DNA of 64,000 nucleotides, from positions 17,844,184 through 17,908,183 of the forward strand of contig CM057167.1 of the NCBI GenBank assembly GCA_029962745.1. The letters run 5' to 3'. The stretch is from Echinometra lucunter. Taxonomy: Eukaryota > Echinodermata > Echinoidea > Camarodonta > Echinometridae. Made by a program: the position numbers and the translations under genes. The notes below the pieces were generated by a model. It did not search any database. It was not told the origin of the DNA and was given only the letters and a program-made list of their open reading frames with translations. Positions 1 through 12,600 of the stretch are shown here, in pieces (position 1 is the first letter of the stretch; each line of letters opens with the position of its first letter).

Positions 1-1260
1 GAAAAGCAAATTCAAGAATTTGAAAACATCTGTAACATATGACCTCCAATGACCTTTCACCTTATCATGTGAAGTCCAACAGAATGATAACATGCACTTC
101 CCCTTAGTGATCTGCAACCCAAGTTTGACTGAAAAGTGTGACACGGTTGCAAAGTTTTGTGTCATAAGAGAGTCTTGCACGTAAACTTTAACCGTTCAAC
201 GTTTGACCTGTAATGACCTTTGACCTGACCATGTGACCTCTGACTGGACCATAACATGCAGGTCCCCTTAGTGCATCTACAACCCAAGTTTGATAGATAA
301 GTGTCACACGGTTGCAGAGTTTTGTGTCATAAGAGAGTCTTGCACGTAAACTTTAATGTTTGACCTGAAATGACCTTTGACCTTACCATGTGACCTATGA
401 CTGGACCATAACATGCAGGTCCCCTTAGTGCATCGACAACCCAAGTTTGATAGATAAGTGTCACACGGTTGCAGAGTTTTGAGTCATAAGAGAGTCTTGC
501 ACGTAAACTTCAACGTTTGACCTGAAATGACCTTTGACCTTACCATGTGACCTCTGACTGGACCATAACATGCAGGTCCCCTCAGTGCATCTACAACCCA
601 AGTTTGGTTGAAAAGTGAGTCACGGTTGCAAAGTTATGTGTGATAAGAGAGTCTTGCACGTCAACTTTAACATTTGACCTGAAATGACCTTTGACCTTAC
701 CATGTGACCTCTGACTGGACAATAAGATGCAGGTCCCCTTAGTGCATCTACAACCCAAGTTTGATTGAACAGTGTCACACAGTTGCAGAGTTTTGTGTCA
801 TAAGAGAGTCTTGCACGTAAATTTTAACGTTTGACCTAAAATGACCTTTGACCTTACCATGTGACCTCTGACTAGAGCATAACATGCAGGTCCGCTTAGG
901 GCATCTACAACCCAAGTTTGGTTGAAAAGTGAGTCACGGTTGCAGAGTTTTGTGTCATAAGAGAGTCTTGCACGTAAACTTTAACGTTTGACCTGAAATG
1001 ACCTTTGACCTTACCATGTGACCTCTGACTGGACCATAACATGCAGGTCCCCTTAGTGCATCTACAACCCAAGTTTGGTTGAAAAGTGAGTCACGGTTGC
1101 CAAGTTATCTTTCATAACGTTTGTGACGGACGGACGGACGGACGGACGGACGGACGACGGACGGACGACGGACGGACGACGGACGGACGACGGACGGACG
1201 ACGGACGGACGACATTTGGATCCCTTAGTCTCGCCTTCACCTCCGGTGGGCGAGACAAAA
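1..1260 (+). mobile_element. Tandem-repeat element, family 1 (157-bp monomers, CGGA microsatellite, terminal hairpin), left copy
   Basis: Monomers recur at an exact 157-bp period (TGACCT markers at 361, 518, 675, 832, 989). They are followed by a (CGGA)n-type microsatellite at about 1126-1212 and a short palindromic tail (GTCTCGCC ... GGGCGAGAC) ending at 1260. This layout matches the pearl elements of bivalves and Tsp-type elements of sea urchins, considered non-autonomous Helitron-like; that classification is by architecture only. The left end is cut by the window. Confidence 0.75.
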
Positions 1261-2224
1261 AGGCAAAGGGTACCGCTGGAGTTATGTAAATGCTGATAAT
1301 TTTGGTGAACATCTGTAAGATCACAGAGGCAATTCTGAAAGCCAACCGGAAAACTTCCCAATTAACTCATAGCAGTACAGAGCTTTCTTGAGGTCAGAAT
1401 TAATCATCTTCAATCCTCAAATTGGCAATACGAATTATTTTTTTCCACATTTACATAGCTTGAAAAAAATAAATATGGATATAACATAAACCAAAATGAA
1501 ATGTAATTGTAAAATTGAATCAGGAATTGCCAATTTGAACACAGAAATAGTGATTATATATTATTCACTGCACTGCCAATTTAAAGAGTTTAATGATAAG
1601 TTACACTTAAACTGCTCTAATTCGAGAATGCTACACCATACAGCGATGGGAATGGGCTCAAATTTGCCAGTGCATTTTTCTTTTTCTGCTCATGTATGAT
1701 ATGTACTGCCCAACATTCTGGACCAACAGATACTGCAAAAGCATCTCCTAAAGGTGACACTGTACTTCTATGGGTTAAAAGAACTCATATATGTGCAATA
1801 AGATCAGTAAAGGGTGGGGGGGGGGGGGGGGGGGAGAGTGAAAGGGGAGGAGGGAGTGAAAACATGTTTGTATTTACAGCTGGATGCATTAAAGAAGTAT
1901 GTTTAGTCACTGAAGGTACTATACACACCTCTTATGAATTTTGGTTCTTTATTTTTATTTTGAAAGTGGCTATGAACTAAATATGAGATTTGATGCTACG
2001 TGTAGGTCATATTTGAGTACATACTGTAAATAGCATGTTCTCGAGTCACTGACCATTTCATGATATCTCTTTAAAACTAATGCAAAGGGGACTTGCTTTC
2101 ATAACAAATTAATTTCATTTCTGTAAGACTAACTGGTCATCTTCATTAGCTGTTGTAATGTGAATACCTTTCTGAAACATTCCTTTTAAAATTTTGAAAA
2201 TTGTGAACTGTTTGTTCATCTTAC
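1261..2224. other. Non-coding sequence within or near DCAF13
   Basis: AT-rich, with a poly-G run (1816-1833). The expected DCAF13 exon 7 (downstream of ANEDYN) is not visible here, so this should be intron 6. Confidence 0.5.
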
Positions 2225-5200
2225 TTGTAATCTTCATTGGCTGCAGTGAATGTGAATGCCTCCATGGGATTCCAAGCGATGGTGTTTGTCCTCATCTCCA
2301 TGACAACCTTCCTGAGCGGTGCCGCCCCTCTCATATCATACAGGATGATGTTCCTGTCCTGCGTACAGCTACCTAGCATGTAAGTCTAAACAAATGGAAT
2401 GGAGAACATATCTGATCAATTACACTCTTGCTAGGGAGAAATCAAAAGACGTTCAGAGTACATAATTATAAACATATAGTTTGTTTGTGGTTGTTTGCAC
2501 TGCTGATGTCCTGATTTTTTTTTTTGGTTGTTGTTGTTGTCGTGTCATTCGTATGAAAATATACCACTACAGGCTGTTCCCATTTTCTTCACCATTTATA
2601 ATTTACCATATCATCTAATTTCCCAAGTCATCTCATTTACCATACCATGTAATTTTCATCTAATTTATCATATCACCTAACTTACCAAATCATCTAACTT
2701 ACAAAATCATCTAATTTACCATATCATCTAATTTACCACATCTAATTTACGGTATCATCTAATTAACCATATCATCTAATTTTACCATATCATCTGTCCA
2801 TGCAAATATTCATTTGGGTTGGCCACTTCTCCAATCTATCATATACATAGCTCATCTTTGTTTACAAAATGTACATTGTAATAACTTTTATCAAACTGTC
2901 AGTGTGACCTTTCTTATTCTTTGCATTTCTGTTCAAATCAAATTCAATAAAACTGAATTAAATCAGTCGATCTGACACTTTTATTTAGATTATAACACAA
3001 GGTGATTGTACTTCATAGGTAATCATGATACTAACTTCAACTGGATTGAACTTAATGCTGTGTATACTGTCTGATCCCCATGAATACGACCTGACAGGAT
3101 CAGCATGGGTTTCGTCCCAGATGTCGACCTGCGACCCACATGTAGCATACTTAGTCTCTTTCCAGTGGTGGTCTATTGAGATGTACATGTTCTAAAATGA
3201 AGATAAGAAGATAAAGTATATGGGATTAATGGCTTTTTCACATATGAACTGGGGCAATTCCACATGGGAAGAACAATCAGCTCACTTCAGATTTATAGTA
3301 AAAACAAACATGTTGATAGTCATGAATAGCCAAATCCTTGAATTAAAAGAAGCTTAAACAAAAAAGAATTCCACTGTCATAGTCAGTATTGGTATAATGC
3401 ATGTTTGATTTTACAAGACATTTTGGTTCTTTGAAAATGTCACCATTTTCTGGTAATTCCTAACCAAGGTTGTATACCACAATATCATGAATTTAAGTAG
3501 AAAACTGTTGGAATGAAAGAGTTCAGGTGAAAGAATGGTCATATTTTCATAACATTAAATGGCAAAAAGGAAGGCAAGGTACAAAACAGGCACACAAACG
3601 TGGAATTGCCCAGTCGTCAATCCCTGCAGGGCTTTTATTATTTTTTTTTTGGGGGGGGGGGGGGCACACATGAATGAATGGTATATGAGAAGGCTAAAAA
3701 ATGCAAAGGCAAACAGGATTTTTTTGACAGGGGTGCAGGTCCGGGTGAACCAATCACATTTCTATGAATTTAGCGCAAAATATGATGTCACAAGTAGCGC
3801 CTGCACAAGAGAAATTTGTAGCATACAGTAGGGACAGAAATTTCACAGATAAATATATGTCTAACATAATGTTTTATATAGGACTTCGTTATTTTTCTTT
3901 ATGCTATCAAAATACAATAACTGTCTTTAATAACTTTGATACCTTTCCAATGATAGTATTCAATGGTTCCTGACTTGTGTCACCCATCCTGGGAAAGGTT
4001 CTCCATTTCTTGATAGATTTGTCATCTCCAACCTACGTAGAAAACAAAGAGAATGGGATAAAAATATGTGGATGTCACACAAACTACCATGGGCTAATGA
4101 AATGAGAAAGGAGATTATTATTTTAAAAAGGCGATTATTTTCCATTATATATGGATAAGAGATAAAGACGAAATGAGCAAAAAAATAAAACTGTAAAGAA
4201 GATATAGGAACACGGGTAGGGTAAAGATAACTGCAATATTCTTTCTGATTTACATTCAGTGATGCATTCTAACCTGCATGAAAGCGTTCTTCTGAATTTA
4301 GAATATTTCACCCAATAGAGTTACCGAAAGATTGAGTTTTTCTCTTCATGAGAATGAAATATTTTGCGTAAGAATTCACATTTATATACTGGAGGTGAAA
4401 TCAAAATTTTAGATATTTTGTGAAGATTCATTTCTAAGTAAAATTTTCATTCTTTGAATTAAAAAAAAAATAAGGTCACAAATGTCCATACTTACTGTGA
4501 ATAGGAACTGACCAGACTTGTCCATACATAACCCTCTTACAAAGCCTTTGTGTGCATTGATAGATCTCTGACAAGATCTGGTTGAAAGATCCCACAATTT
4601 GACCTGCAAAAACAAGACAGAAATGTTCTTTTTACAATTTCGAACAAATACATGAATGATTCTTACAATCATGTCTTACATGCACTTACACTGTAATAGT
4701 ACTCATTGTGAAAAATTACAGTTAAACCTGGTTTAGAGAACACCTGTCTATAAGAAAAATACAAGCTTCATTTTCCCTTTGAATAATGATTCTGCAGAAC
4801 CATGGTCGCTAAAAATTGACTGAACGCAACAGAGATCTAAATCATTATTCTATGACGTCATTATCATGGTCTGTTTCCGGTTCGGGGCAAAACAAATTCA
4901 GAAAGCATGAGCCGAAGTTGAACTATACTTCCTGGGTCAAACTGCGCAGTATGATGCGCAGTGGGTGGGCTTGAAATGAGCGAGAATCAGCTTGATGAAA
5001 AATCGCTTGAACGCTCTCCCGCAGTAGCCGTGTTCTGTAACAGCGTTTTGATTTGTGATTCATGTTTGTGATTCTAGCTTCAAAACAATCGCTTGAAGCA
5101 CACTAAATTACTTCTTGTCTTAAAATATTGAAAAGGCTTAATTTACAGCTTCTAGTGAAAAAAAAAAAATGACTGCAGCACATACAGTCCATAGTTCTAA

Positions 5201-7407
5201 AGCAATGGGTTAACTACAACTTCTTGTCCTTACCGTGCCATCACATCCACCTGACACTACTGTTGACAGACTGGTTGGATGTTTTCTCAGGCAGTGAACA
5301 GAATCTGTATGACCTTCAAGAGATCCCAGGAACGGCTTGGCAAACACCCTCTCTAGTTTAGTGGCATTCAGGGCCCTCACATACTCTCTTGGTGCCTCAA
5401 ACGGATGCAAGGAAGGGTCATAATTTCGAGGAACTGCAGAGAAAATGATAGAAGGAAAAAAACACGAAGGGGCGAAGATAATCATGATAATCCTTCAATA
5501 TCATCTGAACATCAGGTTCTCATGGATCTCCTAAAAAGAGCTAATGTTTATAATACTTACCTTGCTTTATAGCACTCACACTAGTCCTCGGTTATACTAA
5601 CCTCGCACAACAGACGTGCTGTAACGTGCAAACTGCTGACAATAGGAAAGTAGTGTCCTCTGTCCAATTTATTGGACAGAGGAGCAATAGCTGTGTCACC
5701 AGTGATCAGAAAAATATTTTTTTTCAAAATTCACTTGATCAACTTACATCCAGTTGGAGGAATGGAATGGAAATAGGATATTTTATTGTCCTAGGTGTAA
5801 AAAGCAAATATTTTGGATGAATTTGTTGATTATTCTAGTGATTTCAATCTTCGACTATAGAGGGCAGCATGTCACATAAATTTGCACAGCTCAGCATACC
5901 AATGTAGCCCTGTGTGGCTTTACACTACAGTAGGTGTTGATCCTGGACACATACACAGAAGATGAAATGTGAATTACCGGTATGATACAAATTTTAGGCC
6001 CATGACCAGTCATGTCAAGTCTCACGCATTAGGCATGAGACTCCCGCATTGGGGGCTCTTGCTCATCCCCAAAATCTCTTTCTCACGCCTACATCACAGC
6101 CTATCCCCATATATATCATACACAACGCCTGGCGATCTCACGCAGGTTTCTCAGAGGGATTTTCTTTACGCATGGCGGAAACACAACATTCGGCATCCAG
6201 GAAAAATTTACGCATGGTACAGAAAACTGGAACGTGTGGCTTTGTTTTAATTGGGTACTTTTTGTGCATACAAAAAGTGCCATTATACACTTCATGCTTG
6301 AATTTACACATGATGGCATTTCCCCTTCTAAATTTGCACATGGTGGCAAAAGTGTTTTTGAAATTTGCACATGGTGGCCCTGCCATGTGTAAAAGGCAAA
6401 GCCCTGGTGAGAACCATGATCTCACGGTTCCCTGCCTAAAATCTCACGCATTGCTGGTCTTTGACCTTGGCATCTCTGCGATTCAACTGTCTCCTTCTTT
6501 TGTTCCAAATTAATTTACGGTAGGCCTATATGACTATTATGAGTGCAACTATGTGATTCAGCACTAAAATGAGCTGGCATGTATAACATCAATAAATTAT
6601 ACACTTAATGATCATGGCAGTATTGTCGAATGAACATTGTGCTGGAAATGTTATATTTCTGAAAATTTTTTCATTTGAAATTTTACTTGGGCATTGGCCA
6701 TTGCACAAGAAAATCATAATATTAAAAAGTCAAAGCTATTTAAACCAAGATCAAGAACAAGACAGATCTAACGTTAAAATTGTTTACAAATACAATTAAG
6801 AACATACAGGTGCTAATGCACTTTTGTATCCATGTCCGATGACTGACGGAATAAAGCGCTGTTGGTCTGTTGGTGCATGCACAACACAGTGATGTTTGAT
6901 TTTGTGTGCGACTGTGCGCTTTATTTTGCCAGGCTTGGATACAAAAGTGCATGAACACCAAACATAGGCACAATCAGGACAATACATCACAAACTGAGAA
7001 ACAAAACAACATCGACGATGACGGAAAGAAAGACTTCGTTTTGTGACAGCCACCCAAACTTGCTAACGGAATGATAAAGCACACCTTGCAATGCATGTTG
7101 GGTGGCTGTCGCAAAAGGAAGTCTTGCTACATCGACATAAAAAAGTGAAAGAATTGTAGACCCAATGAGAATTTAGACCACACAATGTAAACACTAACGT
7201 TAAACAGTCAGTGCCCAGCGCTGTGCTGTGGTCAATTTCCAGCATGTCCAGCAATTCAGTTAGCAAGTGGGACTACAGTGTAGAATGTGTCGATATCATT
7301 CACTCGTACGCCTAACTAAATGACCAAAAATTACCTTTGTGTATATCATGCTTCGTCTCACGAACATAGTCATCGGGATTCCTACTAAGAACTTTAACCT
7401 TCACCAT
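2225..7407 (-). CDS. DCAF13: DCAF13 (WDSOF1), WD40-repeat nucleolar protein, 5' six exons (3' end outside window)
   Basis: Exons in transcript order: 7335-7407, 5234-5433, 4496-4603, 3943-4032, 3036-3191, 2225-2385. All have GT donors and AG acceptors, and phases agree (1,0,0,0,0,2), giving 262 residues of a protein that is about 445 long in vertebrates. The start reads MVKVKVLSRNPDDYVRETK, the family N-terminus; exon 2 carries PRNYDPSLHPFE and RALNATKLERVFAKPF; later exons carry the WD40 blades (GHTDSVHCL, AHKGFVRGL, VGDDKSIKKW, IDHHWKE..DIWDE, GSCTQDRNIILYDMR). The family is known as the yeast Sof1 homologue, a U3 snoRNP/small-subunit processome factor in 18S rRNA maturation, and as a DDB1-CUL4 associated factor. 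The last visible exon stops in phase 2 inside ANEDYN, so the C-terminal WD repeats and Sof1 tail must lie left of coordinate 1; I found no trace of them in 1-2224. Start chosen by family match. Confidence 0.95.
2590..2795 (+). repeat. Tandem repeat of a CATCTAATTTACCATAT-like unit
   Basis: About ten imperfect 13-18 bp units built from 'catctaatttaccatat'. Lies in DCAF13 intron 5. Confidence 0.7.
5690..5965 (+). repeat. Dispersed repeat also found in ORC2 intron duplications
   Basis: Segments 'ggaatggaaataggatat', 'gtgtaaaaagcaaatatttt' and 'catgtcacataaatttgcac' match 45340-45505 and 46935-47085 in the same order. Lies in DCAF13 intron 1. Confidence 0.55.
6000..6510 (+). repeat. CTCACGCAT-rich dispersed repeat
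   Basis: Repeated CTCACGCA motifs at both ends, and an internal pair of 'aatttgcacatggtggc' units near 6335 and 6360. Overlapping frames on both strands are artefacts. Lies in DCAF13 intron 1. Confidence 0.4.
6816..6952. mobile_element. Small palindromic MITE
   Basis: Ends ATGCACTTTTGTATCCA / TGGATACAAAAGTGCAT with a second pair of matching segments (AATAAAGCGC / GCGCTTTATT) inside. Lies in DCAF13 intron 1. Confidence 0.5.
7028..7125. mobile_element. 98-bp palindromic MITE (GACAGCCACCCA family)
   Basis: Inverted ends AAGACTTCGTTTTGTGACAG / CTGTCGCAAAAGGAAGTCTT extending into CCACCCA / TGGGTGG, with about 40 bp between. A second copy is at 39568-39640. Lies in DCAF13 intron 1 close to exon 1. 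Confidence 0.6.
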
Positions 7408-8539
7408 TTTCGAGTAATTTTATGCTATTTCTCGTCCACTTTCGTCAGCGCGTGCAGTGGTACCGTAATTTAGTGTCGCGTAGCCGCCGAGGAAACAAAT
7501 TAATAAGGAAAAAATTGCAAGAGAAAGTGATTATTGCAGGCAACACTTCCATAGCAAGAAGAGGCCGGGGAAGAGGCACTAGTAGTAGGCTGATAAAGTT
7601 GTAATAACTCCCTAGATCCGGAACAGATTATTATTCCGAGGTGCGTGGGTCCCATAGCCATGTCGGGAGCACTCTTTTTTTAAATTTTTCATACAATCAA
7701 AAAGTGTGCTGCTTGTCGTGCAAATACTCGTCTTTAATTGTAAGACTAAGAGCAACAAACAATAATTGGGCATTTCAGTCCCAAGTTTTAACCTTAAAAG
7801 ACTCTGTTTTGCTTTGCTTTGCTTTGATTTGATGGAAAGTGTCTCAGCAGTTGCTTCATTGCCCAACAAAAAATTCCCTCATAAAGAGATTTGGTTCTGG
7901 CATTTTTTTTTTGTCTTTCGAAAACCCGGGGGGGGGGGGGGGGGGGGGGGGGTCAATTTTGGTTCTGACGGGGGTGTGCCGCTGAAGCCTTCATACCCGT
8001 ACCCATTTTTAAGGGTCATATTGGTAGAAAAGGGTGCCCATTATTAGGGATTTTGCATCTCGGGTGTGTATTTAAAAAGATATTAAAAAGATAGGCCTAC
8101 CGATTTTTAAAAAAAGTGAGTGGCATGTTTAGGATTTTACGACTTGAAACCATTCCCCAGGTTTAGGGATTTCTTGCAAAAAAGCGACCTATTAGAGCGG
8201 CACACCCCTGTATACCATATTAGGCAAGTACCCCCTCCCCCAGGTTGAAAAATAAAGAATAAAAGGAAGCCTCCACCAGGAAAGGAAAGCAGGGCATCTA
8301 TGATTGTGATATTTTCATGTTTAAGCTGAAGTAGGCCTAGCTTCATCTCAGAGTCTTTTCCAACAGTCTGTGCAATCAACACTCTGCTACCCAACACCAA
8401 AATATTTTGTTTTGGTTGTATCCCATATCATAATTATTCAATTATACACACAATCCACAGTGCGTAATCTTCAGTACCTTGAAGCAGCACTCTACCCGGA
8501 AGTTCACATGGGTGCTTCAATCCCTGCAACTTTATTAAT

Positions 8540-8722
8540 ATTCTCCCTCTCCCCCCCCCCCTCCCCCCGCCCTCCCCATCCTTTTCCTTTTCTCACCTCA
8601 ATCTCTCTCTCTCTTCTTCTTCTTTCTTCTCCTCTATCTCTCTTTCTTCTTTCCACTCTCTTTCTCTCTTTCTCTCTATCCCCTTATCCCCTCTCCTTCT
8701 CCCCCCCCTTTCTCTCTCCCTT
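8540..8722 (+). repeat. Polypyrimidine tract (CT-rich)
   Basis: Almost pure C and T for about 180 bases, between DCAF13 and DLEC1. The 119-codon frame over it is low complexity, not a gene. Confidence 0.85.
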
Positions 8723-9374
8723 GATTTGATGATTATTTCAAGTTTCCGTATTCTTTTTTAAAAAATCAAATCATGAAGACTTAATTTCGAAATCAAAAGA
8801 CAAAAGTCCACAACATAATAATTCAGGTAAAACAATTTATACATCTCAACAAAGATAAAAATATTTATATTACAATATATATAGATATATTTATATGCAC
8901 ACAAAATTTTTACATACAATAAAATGAATACACATATGTGAATAGACTCATTTCTGGTAAAATTTCAGAAATAGTCCCATTCAAATTCATTTGTGACAAT
9001 GAAAAAGATATAGTTCTATATCATAGTAATATTGTACTGAAAAGCTCTATATCATTGTCTTCATAACTGACCACAGATTTTAATTTTAATGAATAAGGAA
9101 CTATAGTCCTATATTACAGCATATTATGCAAAACAATATTTCTTTATCACTCTCTTTATTGATTTACCATGGCCATCAGCTAGATGATGAATATGTAATC
9201 CTTGTTCTATATGATGACATAATTGTCATGAAAATTGTTTTGATGGGATGGCTATACAATGCTCTAAATTTGATAATGGCTATGCACCCTTGTTTTATAT
9301 CACTGTACTGCTGTCCAAAAAATTGTTTCACTATTTCATAAGTAAAATGAGTAATGCTTCTCCATAATGACTAA

Positions 9375-9380
9375 TTTATT
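9375..9380 (-). promoter_or_regulatory. Candidate polyadenylation signal of DLEC1
   Basis: AATAAA on the minus strand about 285 bases after the DLEC1 stop codon. Another AATAAA occurs further on near 9140. Usage is inferred only from position. Confidence 0.35.
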
Positions 9381-9661
9381 GTCCAGAAAGCTGATTATGT
9401 TTAAGTGGATACATATGAGTTCATTAAGGCTTCACATTTGATAATATCAAATTCCAAGAATCATGGAACTGCATTGTGACAGGTTGTTTCTCAGTCTTCA
9501 TAGCTTGACCAATGCTACGAATTTGATAAGGAAAAGGGAGAAACCCATTTCTACTGGAATAGAGTTGCCTGTCTTAAGCCTATGGAAATGAAATAATTCA
9601 GTACTCAATGGGCTACTATAACACATCATATTATGCACAGGTTGATTCTGCTAACTCCTTT

Positions 9662-12600
9662 TCATGGGTTGACCAAGGCTTCCTGACGGCTGTCGTAGGT
9701 ACCTTGACCTCTGACCTGTAAGTACCTAGTCTCCTCTCCAAGCAGTCCTCTGAAGACAAAAGTCCCAGCATAGCTTATATTGTGCCTGAAGAGGGAAGTA
9801 AAATAGGACATAATAACCAGTGGATTTCTACTTGAAAAAAAAATTGTAAGATGTGATCATATATTTCAAGCATATCTTAGCACCTTTGTTAAAGAGTTTT
9901 TTTTTTTTTTTTTTCTAATCAACCCCATTCACTCCATACAACTTGGGGGGGGGGGGGGGAGGGAACACACCCACTCAAATATTCAAGGGTGGTGGGCACA
10001 ACAGGGTATGCCCTCCCCCCCCCACCCCCCCCCCCCCCCCCCCCCCCCCATCAAATTTTGGAAAAGACACCAGAAAAGGCTAACAGGTATGTCCTCCAAG
10101 AAAAAAAAGATCAGAAAAAGGGACACATGAACAAAAAATATTGTCAGCAATTTGGGGGGTATGCCCCCCCCAAAAAAAAAAATCAAGCCGAAGACTTTTT
10201 TTTGCTTGTCAGTAAATTTTTGGACAGTGTCCCCCCTCCCTCATTTTTAAAATGGACCGACACCCCTGATGATAGGCCTTTGACTTACGGTGGTGTGAAG
10301 TAAACAGTGAGGATGGTCTTGCTATCAGAGACATGAGTAACATGAGGCTCTAGGTATCCAGCAGGAGGCGAAACCTCAAAGACATTGTCGGATGTAGTCT
10401 TCTGGGAATCTGATGGATCAAAGAACATAGAGATCATGTTAAAGCCAGGGTAAATAATCTGATTGCAGGGCCCTCTGCGAGAACAGTACATAGTACTGAA
10501 AAGGCTACAAGACATATTATATCATTATTATTATTATCATTAATTATTAATTATCATCATTTTTATTATCATAATGATTATTATTATCATTGTTGTTATT
10601 AGACATTCAATAACTGTAACTGCTAATCAGAAAGACACTACTTATTTGAGACAAACTGGGTCAGGCTCAGCCTCTCTTGACTCTCCTACGTGTACAAACA
10701 TCCAATTTGCAACCAACTCTTATTAGCACCTCATATGCATATCACAGGAAGTTCAATATTGAAGATAATGTACTGCATAATCTACTGTATAAATTATGTT
10801 GGGGGAGTTTTGATTGTTTCAAGTTGTGATACTATGCTCAGCAGAAAAAAAAGACTTGTTTGTAAAGATCGTGCTATTTCTACATATATTTTCCTACTCA
10901 TTGGGTATTATAATTCGCATGCTTTGCAAGATGCACTCTATAGTGGCCAAAAATACAAGCTGCATTTTGTACTATTAACAGCTTCTTGGATCACATCATG
11001 AAGTATATAATTACAGTAAAAACAAGCAACAATGCTGCAATGGAGAATACTAAAAACTGACCGTATGACACTGTCCAGTAGGATCCTGAGGATGTCCGGT
11101 TGCTGACGGTTACCTTCAAGCTTCTCTCTTGACCAACGAGACAAACACCAAAGTCCAGCTCCAACAGGCTCAGCTCAATGGATGGCAGGACAATAACAGC
11201 ATACAGAGGGAGTTTCTGGAAGAAAGGTATCAAATACAAAATAAAAATCAATACATCACAAATGAGGTAATCAAGCTCTTTCTATATATGAATATCAGTA
11301 TTGGTTATTTCACTTGGTTATGAATTTTAGGACATCTTGTTGCCTTTTATAATTTCCACAAATATGTTGTACTGTGACCTTCAAAAATTATATAGTACTT
11401 GAAAGACTAGATTGCAATTGTAAAGAAATATAAAATATGAATCTTGGTCAGAAGTGAGGATCTTTCAAAACTAGAAACAATGTGTTGTGTCCATAGGACA
11501 CGGATGCCACCGCTTAATGTCATTAGTAAGCTTTTCTTAGTTCTTTGGTCTAAAAAAGAGATGTTAAGAGATGTTGATTTCATTCTTCATCCTGCATTTA
11601 AAAAAAAATTAATTGAAGTAAGATTCACATTTGTGTATTACAAAACCAATAAATCAACTAGTGAAATACCAAAAATTATGACTTCGATCTTGAGCTGCAT
11701 GTCGCTGTTGTCTAGTGACATACCAACCACATTTTTGACTGATTTACATATATAATGAAGTGCGACCTTTGATCTTTGGCCTGCCGACTCCAAATTCGAA
11801 CATGACCTGACTTGTAATGTCATCTACCTACACACCAAAAATTTTTACAATCCGTGCAGTATTTTTCAAGTTATCGTGCAGAAACCAATTTGCACATATA
11901 ATGAGCTGTGACCTTTGACCTTTGACCTGCGGACTCTGAATTCAAACTTGACCTGTATTTTAGTGTCGTCTACCTACACATTAAACATTATTAAAATCTG
12001 TCCAATATTTTTCAAGCTATCGCGCGGAAACCAATTCACATATAATGAGTTGTGACCTTTGACCTGCGAACCCCAAATTCAAACTTTAACTGCATTTTAG
12101 TGTTATCTACCTACACACTGAAATTATTAAAATCTGTCCAATATTTTTCAAGTTAGGGCATGGAAATCAATTTGGGGAAGGACAGAAGAACGGACAGATG
12201 GACGGACGGACAGGTGCAACGTTTAATGCCCTAATATGAAAGGTCTACATCCGCTTGATTTTAACAACTGTCCAATGAATTTTATTTCCAGACAATCTCC
12301 TTCAATAATACTGGCACTAAATTCATTGCTGAAAATGTACAGATAAATAAACTTTGTTTGATAAATACATAGTTAATGTAAAATGTCAGACATGTTACAG
12401 ATTTTGTTCACCTTGTGAGACCTACAAAAGAAGTTTGCCTGAACAACATTTAACGGATCTGATGATTTAGACATCACAAAACACAAAATAAAGGGCGATA
12501 TATCACTTTAGACACTTTAAATCGAAGTGAAGGACAAAATTTCTTTTATTGTTCTCACCTGGACCGTGCTGTTGGTGTAGCAGAGCTGGAGATCTTTGCG

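Larger units (their letters stand above)
7408..9661. other. DCAF13 upstream region and DLEC1 3' flank
   Basis: About 2.25 kb between two minus-strand genes. It must hold the DCAF13 promoter near 7410-7620 and the DLEC1 3'UTR near 9100-9660. G run at 7929-7952, polypyrimidine tract at 8540-8722, otherwise AT-rich with no convincing gene. The frame at 7422-7604 is short, unsupported and basic. Confidence 0.5.

Noticed and set aside
1..1260. Possible CRISPR-like array because of regular 157-bp spacing
   Set aside because: The whole monomer repeats with no unique spacers, in a eukaryotic genome, and ends in a microsatellite; it is a satellite-type element.
2194..2376. 60-codon plus-strand frame with a signal-peptide-like start
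   Set aside because: Antisense to DCAF13 exon 6, whose minus-strand translation matches the family.
6049..6513. 154-codon plus-strand frame
   Set aside because: Lies in a dispersed repeat within DCAF13 intron 1, with frames open on the other strand too.
7422..7604. Basic 60-codon plus-strand frame divergent from DCAF13
   Set aside because: Short, no recognised homology, and falls in the expected DCAF13 promoter.
8370..8729. 119-codon frame rich in Ser, Leu and Pro
   Set aside because: It is the translation of a CT-rich tract and has no homology or splice context.
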